A DNA stretch of 64,000 nucleotides from Ephemerocybe angulata (lineage: Eukaryota; Basidiomycota; Agaricomycetes; Agaricales; Psathyrellaceae). Position numbers and translations under genes: made by a program. Numbering within the stretch: the first letter of the stretch is position 1; the number at the start of each line of letters is the position of its first letter. The DNA lies in NCBI GenBank assembly GCA_013368325.1, contig JAACJK010000170.1:434001-498000 (forward strand), written 5' to 3'. Positions 10,764 through 20,676 of the stretch are shown here, piece by piece. The notes below the pieces were generated by a model that was not told the origin of the DNA, ran no database searches, and saw only the letters and a list, made by a program, of their open reading frames with translations.

Positions 10764-11801
10764 CTAATACACTGTCCCATACGAAGATGCTGCGCCCGCC
10801 CTTCGCCTGGACACTATCGCCTCTGCATGGTCCCAAAGTGCTTCCTCACCATCTGTCTGTGTGCCGTTCCTCGTCTCTAGCCCCCACGTTGCGCACCGTC
10901 TTATCCACGCATCCTGTTCGCCATTCCTACTGTGGGACAGATAATAGAATCTGCTGACTGCGATTACGACCCGCTGATCCAAGCTCGCATCGCTACCTTC
11001 AAGAAACCGCCGGGGGTTGACTCCGTTGCTTCTGTCAGAGACGTGCAGAAATGGTACGTGCAAGACATACACAGCGAGCGACGTGGGGAAGCGGGGAGTA
11101 ATTGACCGTACAGCCTCCAATGAGAATGCGGCCGCTTTGACTCCTCGCTGTCGGAGTGTAAGGCAAAAGTGTGTCAAGGATTTCAGCGACGAGAAAGATG
11201 TACAGCCCAAAGCCCCATGGGAGGGTTCCCAGATGATGTGAAGGTGTGTAATGTGGTTTAAAAGGGAGGGGCCTTCTGCGTGGGGTTGTCGGTATATGGG
11301 AGAAACCATGGAACTGCTGATGGATAGCCTTTTCAGGCGTAACTTGTTCCATGAAGGGTGGACACCTATTCCCCACCGGGGAGGGGTCACGTTGGCAAGT
11401 GCTTCTCGAAGACGCGGGCCGAATCTGAGCTGGGTTACAGAGGTACAGGCGCTCAGGATAGCGAAGATGGTCCCCAACTGTGCGGTACCCAAGTCGATGT
11501 CGAGTAAGCGAACGTGGTTCCCGAAGAACTGGCTGGGTTTCCGGGTACACGAAGGCCCACTGGAGGGTGGGTTGACGGTAGAGAGGATTGTGCGATATAG
11601 GAACGTAATTTCTCTCTCCGTCTTGAGTGTGATTCTGCGATAGAGCAACTGCTCAACCCAGGACTGTACGGCTTTAGACACTCGGGCGCAGGCCCAATTC
11701 GGTTCTTGGATGTCTTCAACGGCGGTTTCGAAGATCAAGCGCACCAGATCCTCCGGGATATCTTGCATGGCAGGGGTATTGTCGATGCTAGGGGACTCCA
11801 T
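10764..11801 (-). CDS. F-box-like protein, 345 aa, intronless
   Basis: A single exon from the ATG at 11801; the open frame extends further upstream, but MESPSIDNTPAM fits the short N-termini of relatives. The F-box-like part has DIPEDLVRLIFETAVED and NWACARVSKAVQSWVEQLLYRR, with no intron at the Trp position. Later landmarks are LSACTSVTQLRF, HITHLHIIWEPS, SLKSLTHFCL, LDQRVVIAVSRFYY and EALWDHAEAIVSRRR. It is one of the more diverged members: THLEL is replaced by THLHI, and the spacer before THFCL differs. The putative role is SCF substrate recruitment. Upstream TTAGGCGCC (about 11878) is not a clear match to the shared element and is inverted. Confidence 0.8.
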   Translation of the reverse strand: MESPSIDNTPAMQDIPEDLVRLIFETAVEDIQEPNWACARVSKAVQSWVEQLLYRRITLKTEREITFLYRTILSTVNPPSSGPSCTRKPSQFFGNHVRLLDIDLGTAQLGTIFAILSACTSVTQLRFGPRLREALANVTPPRWGIGVHPSWNKLRLKRLSISSSMVSPIYRQPHAEGPSLLNHITHLHIIWEPSHGALGCTSFSSLKSLTHFCLTLRQRGVKAAAFSLEAVRSITPRFPTSLAVYVLHVPFLHVSDRSNGVNPRRFLEGSDASLDQRVVIAVSRFYYLSHSRNGEQDAWIRRCATWGLETRNGTQTDGEEALWDHAEAIVSRRRAGAASSYGTVY

Positions 11802-12889
11802 GATGCTATGCACAGCGGCTAAGAAAAGAGGACGATGGTGTTGAGGACAAGGGCGGAAGCCACGTGTCACAGCTGATTAGGCGCCGGTGGATCGTGGTAA
11901 CGCCTTATGTAATGAGCAAATTAGATCGATTCCGACCGCGATCATTTTTTCTACCTCTCCAGACTCCAGCAGCTCTCCAGCGTCCCACCCAAGTCCCGTC
12001 TTCATATCTCGACCTGAGCCGAGGATTATTAGCCATCCGAAATCCACCATAATTACCCTCGGTTCACAACACCAGCTCACAATGTATCGCAACGCGCTGG
12101 CACTCTTGTTCGTAAAGGTTTTGTATGGGACCCCCCGGCTGTCAGGCACGAACGATCGCGCATTTAAGGTCTTTTGAGGCGCGTGACGGTCTTGAAGTGG
12201 CCGCACTTCAAGGCCATCACGCACCTCAAGCTCCCTTCGAAAATGCGCGGGTTCGACCAGGCTCGGGTAGTATGTTGGATTATAGTGATGACTGGGGAGG
12301 GAAGTTTGGAATGTGGTGGTGGCACAGTAAGGAATATGTGGACTCTTTCGAGAGCGTGGGGTTAGCGAGGGAGGTCGGGTCGCTGGAACCGAGGAGGTAG
12401 AGGGGTGGGAGGCGCAACGTCGGGCGAACGCAGGAGAAAGGGCCAAGAAGGAAAGAAGGCAGGTGGCGTCGAGAAACGGGAAGGTGACTGGGTAACAGGG
12501 CTGCATCGACAGGAGCGTACGCCGTGACTGCACTCAGTGGGTGAATCTGCTCGATACATCCCTCCTCGCTGCACTGTCGGCTGGGTTTGAGCGAACCGGC
12601 TTGGTGTATATCTATACAAGACCAGCTCGTCTCGCATTCCATGGGGCTCAGTCTTACGCTTACTGCCTCCCTGTGGTCTACCTTTGGTTCTCACTCTTGT
12701 CTGGCTCTGATCGGCTTCGACGCCATGGACTGAGTGTGGGTGAGTGGCAGAGGCGCTGAACTCGGCTTCGTAGAGGAAACCTGGCGGAAAGGCGGAGCTT
12801 ACCGACAACTTTCGCTCAGCCGCACAACATCACAGTCCACGTATAGGCCATTTGCGCAGCCCGTCCGCTCCCTGACAGCTTCACCCACC
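11802..12889. other. About 1.1 kb without a supportable gene; contains a hairpin
   Basis: Open frames on both strands are long but lack a recognisable domain. The plus-strand string with HFKAITHLKLPSK (about 12200-12250) faintly recalls the THLEL repeats of the F-box-like family and may be a relic. A perfect 9-bp inverted repeat with a 4-nt loop (CTTGAAGTG/CACTTCAAG) sits at 12191-12212. Confidence 0.4.
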
Positions 12890-13405
12890 ATGCAACGCCC
12901 AGGCGACAATTTCTGCTTCAAAAACCTTCCAGTTGGCCTCGTCTGCTCGGTATTCGAAGCGTCTGCCAGTGACCAGGATGAGCCGAACTGGGCTTGCGCA
13001 CGCGTATCCAAGGCGTCCTATCGTGGTGAAACCGCATCCATCTGTACTGCCACATCGTCGGCGACGATGATTGGACTTTGGACCTTTTGCAAAGCACGTG
13101 GCGCTAGACCCCGACCCACTGGTGCCAGCCTTGGCGCGCAAGCGGGATTCAGATTACCGTTTGTTTTGGACCAACGTCGAGTCGATAACCTTCGAGTCAA
13201 AATGCAGGGGCTGGCCGCAAATAATCCTCGGCGTTCTCACAATATCGAAACCCGTTTCTTGCCTCGCAGTGTGTCTAGGTGGATATGTTCCTCCCGTCGT
13301 ACTTCCCCTTTCGCTCACCTGAGAACGCTATCTTCACTAACATTGTCAATCTCAAACTCATCCGGTGTGCGGGTCTAAGGGGCGAAACGAGTACTAGATG
13401 ATGTC
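12890..13405 (+). pseudogene. F-box-like paralog, multiply frameshifted
   Basis: An intact-looking start at the ATG at 12890 gives FCFKNLPVGLVCSVFEASA and EPNWACARVSK, then the family similarity leaves the frame. Fragments continue in other frames: a Tyr/Arg-type stretch near 13035, DQRRVDNLRVKM near 13170, and PFRSPENAIFTNIVNLKL near 13300-13360, which equals the NPIFTNVTHLEL landmark. The C-terminal half is absent. Several indels and truncation make this a dead copy. Confidence 0.65.
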
Positions 13406-14050
13406 CCGGGACGGGCTATCCTCGATTCAGGCTTCAGGCTTTAACCCACATCTCGATCATTCCCCCCATGGACGGCGCGTGCACACTTCCTGTCGGAGGT
13501 GGATACCTTGCGATGAGGTTCCATACACATAAGTACGTACCTTGTGGGGAAGGTACATACCCCTTCGAAAGTATATGATCCGTAAACGCCGCTCTCAGGC
13601 TCGAGGCACGGTCAACGTGAAAGTTCTCTGATTGACCGCCACCCTTACCTACCCTTCTTTCCAGTTAAACTTACCGGAATCGCGCATTTTGAAGTTCTTT
13701 CATTGTACTCGACTTCAACTCTGAGCTCCAAGGCGAACTAAGGACGACCCCTACAGGTATAAGGTGATGTATAAATGGTACGGCTTGTGGTGTCAGTCGA
13801 CCTTGTTAGATGAAATGAGTTTTACGTGGATGGCAATGCTTCGAATAGTGACAAATGACAGTCATGGTATGCACCTTGAATACAGATAACCTTTCGGGTG
13901 CAATTAAAGAGCGCCCGGCCAAAGTCAATTTGAATCGTGCGGGAATCGTACGTACTAGTAACGGCTGCCAGAGCGTGACATGCCCACTTTTATATTGCCA
14001 GGTTCCTGGACTTGCTCGAGCACAGCTTACCCTCTCCACTCTACTTGAAT
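13406..14050. other. Intergenic with a hairpin
   Basis: No gene is seen. An imperfect inverted repeat GTACGTACCTT / AAGGTACATAC with a 6-nt loop lies at 13533-13560. The last 200 bp serve as upstream region of the next gene and lack the shared AAGCGCCC element. Confidence 0.4.
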
Positions 14051-15218
14051 ATGGTGGAAATAATCCCGCCCAAAAGGAAGCCTTCACAGTCCTTCCACGA
14101 TTGGCCGCTCGACGTGGTTTACTCAATCATGGTGGAAGCCGTTGAGGACGACGAGCCCAATTGGGCATGCGCTCGAGTGTCCAAGCAAGTTCAGTCATGG
14201 TGAGTGCCGTCCGGTCTCGTCAGGAGGCACATATCTGACCCCAATGTTAAGGGTCGAGCCTATTCTGTATCGGTCCATCGTTCTCGGTATGGAGAAGCCG
14301 CGTGAATTGAGCTCATTGAGCATGCTCGGACTCGGGGCGTTTGAATGCCTCCACCGTACGATCCTCCACCATCCAGCAAAACTGGATGGATTTTTCGCCA
14401 TGCATGTCAAGAAGCTGGGTTTCCGCACCCTTTTTGATGAAGGAAAGACGCTTGAAATTATGGCAGCCTGTCCTAACGTTTCGCAACTTGAGTATAGGAC
14501 CTCAATCCTATACCAAGACGCCTCGGCCGACGTGCTCAAGGTCGGAGGGCACACGACCTGGGAGAAGGTCAGGCCGAAATGGCTCCTCATCCATGCAAAC
14601 ATGTTCGTTCCGAAGCAACGATACTTTGGCGCTCCGATATTCAAGAACGTCACCCGCCTCGAGCTAATTTGGAACTTCAATACGACCTGGAACTTGCCTT
14701 CCCTCGTTCTCCGCCGAGCCTTGACGCATCTATGTATATCGACAAGCCCATTCGATCCCGACCCAAGGATTGCTATCGCAGCAATGTCCAACCTCTCCGC
14801 GATGCGGCAGTCTTCGAAGGAATTTGTGGATTCCCTCGTGGTTTGCATCTTTTCCATCACCAACATCGAATTTGCAGCAGGTCCTGCGATACAGTATCTT
14901 CATACTGATCCAGCTTCCAATGTTGTGGTGGCTCTCGATGATGTTGACTTTTACGAAGCTTTCATCGAGCAAGATGACGAAGAATCGAAGAAGATAGCGG
15001 AGGGCCTAATTCCAAGGTCCACTCGCTCGGAAATGTACACTGGGATTGTGAATGAGGCGGCGTTCTGGAAGAGGGCGGGAGATAAAGTCAAAGAAAGAGC
15101 AAGGCTGCTGACTCTGAGGGTGAGCCCTATTTCATATCTTGGCCTTTGCTATCAAACAATGGTATACTTACTACTTATGATAGAACTCTTTAAACGATTC
15201 GGACGCACACCAAGCTGA
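14051..15218 (+). CDS. F-box-like protein, about 371 aa
   Basis: Exon 1 is 14051-14199 and exon 2 is 14252-15218; the 52-bp intron (GTGAGT...TTAAG) splits the conserved Trp codon. The N-terminus has FHDWPLDVVYSIMVEAVED and NWACARVSKQVQSW, so the usual LPEDL is changed to WPLDV. The downstream part has VEPILYRSIVLGM, MAACPNVSQLEY, NVTRLELIWNF, ALTHLCIST and DSLVVCIFSITN. A diverged C-terminus follows AAFWKRAGDKVKERARL. The last about 30 residues are atypically hydrophobic. A GTGAG site at about 15119 could mark a terminal intron, so the true end may lie elsewhere. The putative function is SCF substrate adaptor. Confidence 0.75.
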
Positions 15219-15362
15219 CGCCGAGGATGAATGAGTAGTCTGGGCAGTAGGCTGCGGTCTTAGGATATTTTGTGACCTTCGGTCCTGTTTGGTGTACATC
15301 TAGTCGGATTCCGTGATCACACCCCTGTATTTTCTGCGATACAAGGAAGGATCTGAGTGTCG

Positions 15363-15385
15363 CACACACACACACACACACACAC
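15363..15385. repeat. (CA)n microsatellite
   Basis: About 11 CA units in the 5' region of the next gene; the mirrored copy near 33120 has only two or three. Confidence 0.9.
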
Positions 15386-15503
15386 GCCAGGCAAACATCG
15401 TGAAACACAGGTAGACTTTTCCGAGGCAGGTTTCCTCCAGTTCACTCCTACCTCATTCATCGGTCAAGCAATCACCGCAGCCTCCAGCCTTCCTCACACT
15501 GCG

Positions 15504-16568
15504 ATGGGTTTACAAGTTGCCAGCTCCGGGGATTGTGGTATTCGGGAGTTTTCGCTCGACGATTTCCCCGAAGACCTCGCGCGCCAAATTTTTGAAACTG
15601 CAGTCCGTGATCCAGATACCCCGAACTGGGCCTGTTCACGGGTATCAAGGAAGATCCAGGCATGGGTCGAGCCATCCCTCTATCGCGACATCACCCTCTA
15701 CTACAACCAGTCTATAACACTCATCCACAACACCCTTATCTCGACCATCGCTTGGAAATCATCCAAGCCGCCTGCCTTCTTCGATAACGTCAGATCCCTC
15801 TGTATTATCCCAGCTTACCTACCACTGTGGGGCGATATAATGGATCTTCTATCTGCCTGTACCTCCCTCAGGACACTCCACATATTCAATTGGTTGACTG
15901 AAGGCCAGGAGGAATTTCTGATTGGGAACCACCCCGCATGGAATGCGCTGCGCTTGCGACGTCTACGAATTCCAGCCCTTCTGTTCCACCCCTCCCATCT
16001 CAATTTGGACATGAAATCTCACCCAATGTTCGCTCACATAACACACCTTGAGCTCCCATGGGTGACCCATGATGTTATCGACAAAGATTGGTCATGGGCT
16101 TCGCTCTCATCTCTCGAAACCCTCACCCATCTCTGTCTAGTCACGGCCGTCCTGTTTTTCCTACTCGATAATGCATCCGCCCAACTTCAGGCTGCAGTTC
16201 CCCACTTCCCATCCTCCCTTATAGTCTGCGTCTTCGAAATCCGTACTTTGGGCAAGCGGTTCTCAAACGCGGAGCAAGTTGTTCTGAATAACGGCCGGCT
16301 TCTGGATTCACGGGTCGTTGTCGCTGTGGACCACGAATACTACTGCGAAGAAGTTGAACTTCAGAAGGAATGTGTTCGACCCTGGATCAAGGAAGAAACC
16401 ATCTGGAGGAAGGAGGACCCCTGGGGTAGGAATTGGACCGAAGGGGTCGACGCGATGTGGAAACAAGCAGAGGCTAAGGTGGCACAGAGGAAGAGTGAGA
16501 GAGCGTTGAGTGCGTTTACTAAGTTCCACGATGTTACATACTCTGACCAACACTTAGAGAGTTCATAA
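15504..16568 (+). CDS. F-box-like protein, 354 aa, intronless
   Basis: The start at 15504 gives MGLQVASSGDCG; the frame is open upstream only through the CA repeat, which would encode a Thr/His run. Landmarks are LDDFPEDLARQIFETAV and NWACSRVSRKIQAWVEPSLYRDI without an intron. These are followed by LLSACTSLRTLHIFNWLTE, FAHITHLELPWV, TLTHLCLVTAVL, SLIVCVFEIRT, RVVVAVDHEYY and AMWKQAEAKVAQRK. Its mirror copy at 31932-32988 is frameshifted, so this is the only intact member of the pair. The putative role is an SCF adaptor. No AAGCGCCC element is found upstream of either copy. Confidence 0.85.
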   Translation: MGLQVASSGDCGIREFSLDDFPEDLARQIFETAVRDPDTPNWACSRVSRKIQAWVEPSLYRDITLYYNQSITLIHNTLISTIAWKSSKPPAFFDNVRSLCIIPAYLPLWGDIMDLLSACTSLRTLHIFNWLTEGQEEFLIGNHPAWNALRLRRLRIPALLFHPSHLNLDMKSHPMFAHITHLELPWVTHDVIDKDWSWASLSSLETLTHLCLVTAVLFFLLDNASAQLQAAVPHFPSSLIVCVFEIRTLGKRFSNAEQVVLNNGRLLDSRVVVAVDHEYYCEEVELQKECVRPWIKEETIWRKEDPWGRNWTEGVDAMWKQAEAKVAQRKSERALSAFTKFHDVTYSDQHLESS

Positions 16569-16793
16569 ACTCGAGACGCTGGGCACTCGGGTCAAGCCAG
16601 GGTGCTCACTCGGCGGCCCCAGCATGCCAGCAATATCCACAGGCCGCGGCTTCATACTGTATGACTATAACGAAATGCGTACCCAAATTTATTCTTAACG
16701 TGCATCTGAGGACTGGATTCAAGTGTGCTATCATCATGTGTGCCAGCTCCAGACAGCACCGTGACAGGGCAGTCGAAACGGCGATCGATGCAA

Positions 16794-16802
16794 CAAGCGC
16801 CC
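16794..16802 (+). promoter_or_regulatory. CAAGCGCCC element, 101 bp before ATG of 16903 gene
   Basis: Shared family element with C in place of the first T; the mirrored gene at 31601 carries the same variant. Confidence 0.5.
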
Positions 16803-16902
16803 ATGCTTGGCGTGGGATCAAAACCCCAAACACAATCTATCAATCAGCACTGATGTCCAATCTTTCAATCTTGACCTGAACGCCCACAGCCCACCCAGAA
16901 CG

Positions 16903-17919
16903 ATGGAGAAAGCACCTAATGAACTCGCCACTTTCCGATTCACCGATCTTCCAGACGACCTAACACGCTCGGTATTCGAAGCATCAGCTGAAGACAAGGA
17001 TGATCCGAATTGGGCCTGCGCACGGGTCTCCAAGACCGTCCAGTCATGGGTTGAGCCCGTACTCTACCGCCACATCGTTCTCAACACCGGATCCGACATC
17101 ATAAACTTCCGCCGTACGCTCACATCCCGCCCGACATCCAAGCCCCCTCACTTCTTCTCCGACAACGTCAAATCGCTATACATCACTGGTTCCTCCTATC
17201 ACCAAGCTACCTACGAGATTATGTCGGCTTGCCCAAACGTTTCGCACCTAGAGTTCCACCTTCACCTAGCTGAAGATAAGAACAACGACCTCCGTGTGGG
17301 GCGACATAAAGTATGGGATGCCATGCGCCCAACGAGGCTCAATATCCCTGCCCTCATGTTTCTCCCCTCCCGTCGACACTTCAACTTCATACCGGATGAA
17401 AAGTTCGACTCGACGAGAAACCCAATGTTCTCAGCCATCACACATCTGGATTTGTATTGGGACCGGAGCATTACCACCTGGTCATGGGAGACGATCTCCC
17501 TTCTCCAGGGCCTGACACACCTATGCTTCTCCATGGCGCCGGCCCGGCTCGACACCATATCCTGCGCCTCCCAAAATTTGCGTACCGCACTACCCTATTT
17601 CCCAACTTCACTCACCGTCTGCGTATTTACCATCCCCTTCACGCAATTTTTCGACAACGCACGGGAGCTCATCGAGAACAACAGCACGCGCCTGGATCAT
17701 CGAGTTGTGGCGGCGGTAGACGTGTATTACTACAATAAGGAGATTGAGAAAGGTGAGGAAGGATTATGGGTGAAAAGGGAAGCAATCTGGAGATATGCAG
17801 GCGGTCTGGCGCGAAAGGACGAAGAAAAGGCTTTCTGGGAGCGAGCGGAGAAAGTGGTGCATAGCAGGAAGGCAGCCTTGGGGATCGAGTACGCGATGGG
17901 TCAGCTCACAATAATATAG
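16903..17919 (+). CDS. F-box-like protein, 338 aa, intronless
   Basis: A single exon from the ATG at 16903 (MEKAPNELATFRF). The F-box-like segment has DLPDDLTRSVFEASAED and NWACARVSKTVQSW, then VEPVLYRHIVL. Landmarks follow: IMSACPNVSHLEF, the linker LRVGRHKVWDAMRP, PSRRHFNF, AITHLDLYWDRS, GLTHLCFSM, SLTVCVFTIPFTQ, HRVVAAVDVYYY and AFWERAEKVV. The gene and its mirror at 30588-31601 are both open and about 90% identical by eye. That makes this the only pair of the inverted duplication in which both copies survive. Putative SCF substrate adaptor. Confidence 0.87.
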   Translation: MEKAPNELATFRFTDLPDDLTRSVFEASAEDKDDPNWACARVSKTVQSWVEPVLYRHIVLNTGSDIINFRRTLTSRPTSKPPHFFSDNVKSLYITGSSYHQATYEIMSACPNVSHLEFHLHLAEDKNNDLRVGRHKVWDAMRPTRLNIPALMFLPSRRHFNFIPDEKFDSTRNPMFSAITHLDLYWDRSITTWSWETISLLQGLTHLCFSMAPARLDTISCASQNLRTALPYFPTSLTVCVFTIPFTQFFDNARELIENNSTRLDHRVVAAVDVYYYNKEIEKGEEGLWVKREAIWRYAGGLARKDEEKAFWERAEKVVHSRKAALGIEYAMGQLTII

Positions 17920-18004
17920 TTCCGCTGCCAGAATACAATGTTATGACATCGAAAAGTCCGGTCCCGTTTGAGTCTAGAAATGGGTACAGCTCAATTAACA
18001 AGAC

Positions 18005-20212
18005 CTAAGGCGATCGTCGTTTGCCCAGGTTGTCCTCCACTATCTTCCAGAAATCACCATTAAAGCCCTCGATTCTGCGAGTCCCCGGACTCCGCCTACA
18101 AATTACTGCATTCTTGAAACACCCGTCCCATGTTTCCATCGCCTCATCGAATTGTGGTGCGTCCACCTCAAGAGCGAGGACAAACCTCGCATCAAGTGCC
18201 AGTGTGCCTTCCATTACCGTACGCGGATGCGAGTCGTGTAGAGCTGGGTGTGTGTGTGTGTGTGTATTTTCTAAGGTCGAAAGGGGCCACTCAAACTGAC
18301 CATCAACCCCCGGGGTGATTACGAGGGAACTCTCCAACCTCATCATGCCCGGTACCTGCCCAGGGCTGGGGGCGACTGACCTCACAAGGTTGTCCATCCC
18401 CCAGAAGCTGAACAGGCGTGGAGTTCGTACATGAGTCTACCTAATGCTGTTACCTACTGTGCTACTCTACACCTAATCATGTTCTCTCCCTCTGACGACT
18501 TTGTGAATAAGAAATTGGCAGCGGTGGGTACGTATAGCGGTGCTTGTCAAGTATGGCGTTTACCGTTACGTTCCACAAGTATTGTATTCTGCCGTGATAT
18601 TCATTGAGTCGGGGAGGTGGATTAGGGCGACCATCAGTTGCGCGGGGTCCTGTATTTGCGAGATCTGAAGAATTGTGGCCCGTACCTTGTAAGATGAGTT
18701 TAATCGACAAATTCACGCCTAAGAGCGATGAGCCCTGGGTCATTTGCGCACTCAAAGAGTGCATGCTCGCGGGTCTCGATCGATATCCGGCATAGGCGAC
18801 ATTTTCTCATCTCGACGGGACAAGGTTCTTCATGTTACATGTATTAGAGGAGTCAGGACTCGATCGCGTACTGCCAATGATATGAGGAGTGCACTTTTGT
18901 AACAGCTCTTTCCGGTGTCGTGCGTCTTTTACCTCGAGGTAGCCTCGGGAGCAACACAGTAGGCGCGCGTTGGGCGCGCGCAATTGGGCAACTCTTCTTA
19001 TGAGCTGGTGCTGCGGTCTGACGTAGCGGCAGGGGGCTAAATGGACGTGCTCGATCGGCCTCTGCGCGCCGGTGCCGAGCAAGGACCGCATGGTGCTTCT
19101 GAGATCTCCCCGCAACTGTTTCCACGCACGGACGCACTGCCAGCGTGACGCGTTTCGATGCCCCACGTCGCCCTCGACGAGCTCAACACGGTGAGGTCCT
19201 CTTCGACGTCCTCTAGCGTCATGTCCCGCAGGCTGTCCACCATGTAGGGGCTCTAAGAAGAGTGGTCGGAGAGTAGAAGACTCTTGTACCACTTTCATCA
19301 AACTTTCATGGGCCCCATTGGCCTTCTGAAATGTGCGAAAGAAAAATTGGATGACTATGACTATGGAATGGTGCGCAATGGCGGCATGTAGTGTTTTTGT
19401 GTGCATCGGCACTGTTTTGTGGGCGAACTCGGCGCCGAGGGGAGGAGAAATGACTTACTCGAAATTTGATGGTGGTGGTTAGTTGTAGAAAGGGTATGGG
19501 GAGTGCGGAGGGCAAATACCATAAGCTGCGTAGGGATATGGGGTACCCAACTCCTGACCTGGACAAACATGCCGAGGGGGTTGATACCAACCTCGTAGGC
19601 TAGGCACATGTGTGTCAAGGCCTGTAGTGACGAAAAGGAGGGCAAATTCCATCTCTGTCCTTGGAGGCGGTAGCCATCCCAGGGAAGCTCCAAATGGGTT
19701 AAGAATGCAAACATGGGGTTCTCCAGGGGACCAGATATAAATGTGAAATGGGAACGTGAAAACATGTATGGGGCTATGCGCAGCCTCTCCAACTTTGAAA
19801 ATCCCTTCCAAGCTGAGTGCTTTCCAACCAGAAAGGGCTCTCCGAGGTACGAGGTAGAGAAGTGTAGTTCCACGATGTTTGGACATGCCCCCAGTATAGA
19901 GATGATTGTGGTGGGCTCCTTGCCGTCCCAAAAATCGATGAAGAGTGACTTGACATATGTCGCGAAGAATGGGGCAGGCTTCGCTGGGTGCGAGTTGACG
20001 GTACGGGCGAGGAGTATGGCACTTGCGCTGGTGTGCTCGACACGGATATGACGGTACAGAATCGGCTCTGTCCAACCTTGGACCTTTCGCGATACGCGTG
20101 CACATGCCCATGACGGTTCGTCCGTGTCCGAGGTGGCTGCCTCAAGAATTGTTCGTACGATATCTTCAGGGAAATCGTGGAAGTAGTCGACATGGCGGTT
20201 TGGGGACGCCAT
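18005..20212 (-). pseudogene. F-box-like paralog split by a 1.24-kb insertion
   Basis: Reading leftwards from the ATG at 20212: FHDFPEDIVRTILEAATSD, SWACARVSRKVQGWTEP without an intron, ILGACPNIVELHF, FLTHLELPWDG, ALTHMCLA and TQLMVFALR. Family similarity stops near 19496 and resumes near 18251 with LHDSHPRTVMEGTLALDARFVL, ending in GDFWKIVEDNLGKRRSP at 18005. The mirror gene at 29243-30503 shows that these halves are adjacent in the parent gene. Unless the intervening 1.24 kb is spliced out, the product is truncated. An upstream element is present. Confidence 0.75.
18252..19495. other. Insertion of unknown origin inside F-box-like gene
   Basis: This stretch is absent from the mirrored gene. 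It opens with a (TG)n run (18247-18265) and ends next to CTTTCTACAACTAACC read on the minus strand. No terminal inverted repeats or clear target duplication were seen. Minus-strand frames inside (about 18807-19412) carry no domain I recognise. A GTAAGT lies just inside the right edge on the minus strand, so intron-like behaviour cannot be excluded. Confidence 0.55.
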
Positions 20213-20360
20213 GGTAAAGTGTCGTGGTGGGAGAGGAAGAGAGCTAGGAATGGAACGGTTGGGCTTGGGCAGATAATCATAATGCAAACGTGGTGAAGAT
20301 TGAGCGTGACGCGTTTGTCGGGTCACGTTTACTGGCGCGCGTGACAAACGCCTCGAGGGT

Positions 20361-20369
20361 GGGCGCTTA
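20361..20369 (-). promoter_or_regulatory. TAAGCGCCC element, 149 bp before ATG of 20212 locus
   Basis: Exact family element on the minus strand. It is flanked downstream by ACGTGACCC and GCGTCACGC half-sites, which the mirrored promoter at 29088 conserves. Confidence 0.55.
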
Positions 20370-20676
20370 ATCGGTGCAAATGGTCAACTCCGAGGCTTCT
20401 GGCACGTAGTGCTGGTGGAGACCATTTCTCCGCAGATTAATCCTACCTCGGAGCTTTGACCCTCAATGGGCATTTCAGCCTGTAGTAGGTGACGCTCAGA
20501 CGGCCGTTCTGTGGCCAGAGTTTCTGGTTTCCTATTTCTACGCACCAATGTGTCGTGCTGTAACAATCTTTTATGGGTCTGGGACAACTCTATCCGCAGT
20601 CGTGCCACTACTTTGGACTCTCACAACCATAATCTACGGTCCGTCTAACGAGATATTCCGAGTGCAATCACCATCG

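Noticed and set aside
11877..12533. Minus-strand open frame of 218 codons
   Set aside because: No recognisable domain, and competing frames exist on the plus strand; kept as an unexplained region.
15357..15503. Extended N-terminus with a Thr/His run for the 15504 gene
   Set aside because: It would be translated from the (CA)n microsatellite, which is not conserved in the mirror copy; the ATG at 15504 aligns with the partner start.
18807..19412. Minus-strand open frame of 201 codons inside the 1.24-kb insertion
   Set aside because: Rich in Arg/His/Ser as expected of GC-rich noncoding DNA; no transposase or reverse transcriptase motifs.
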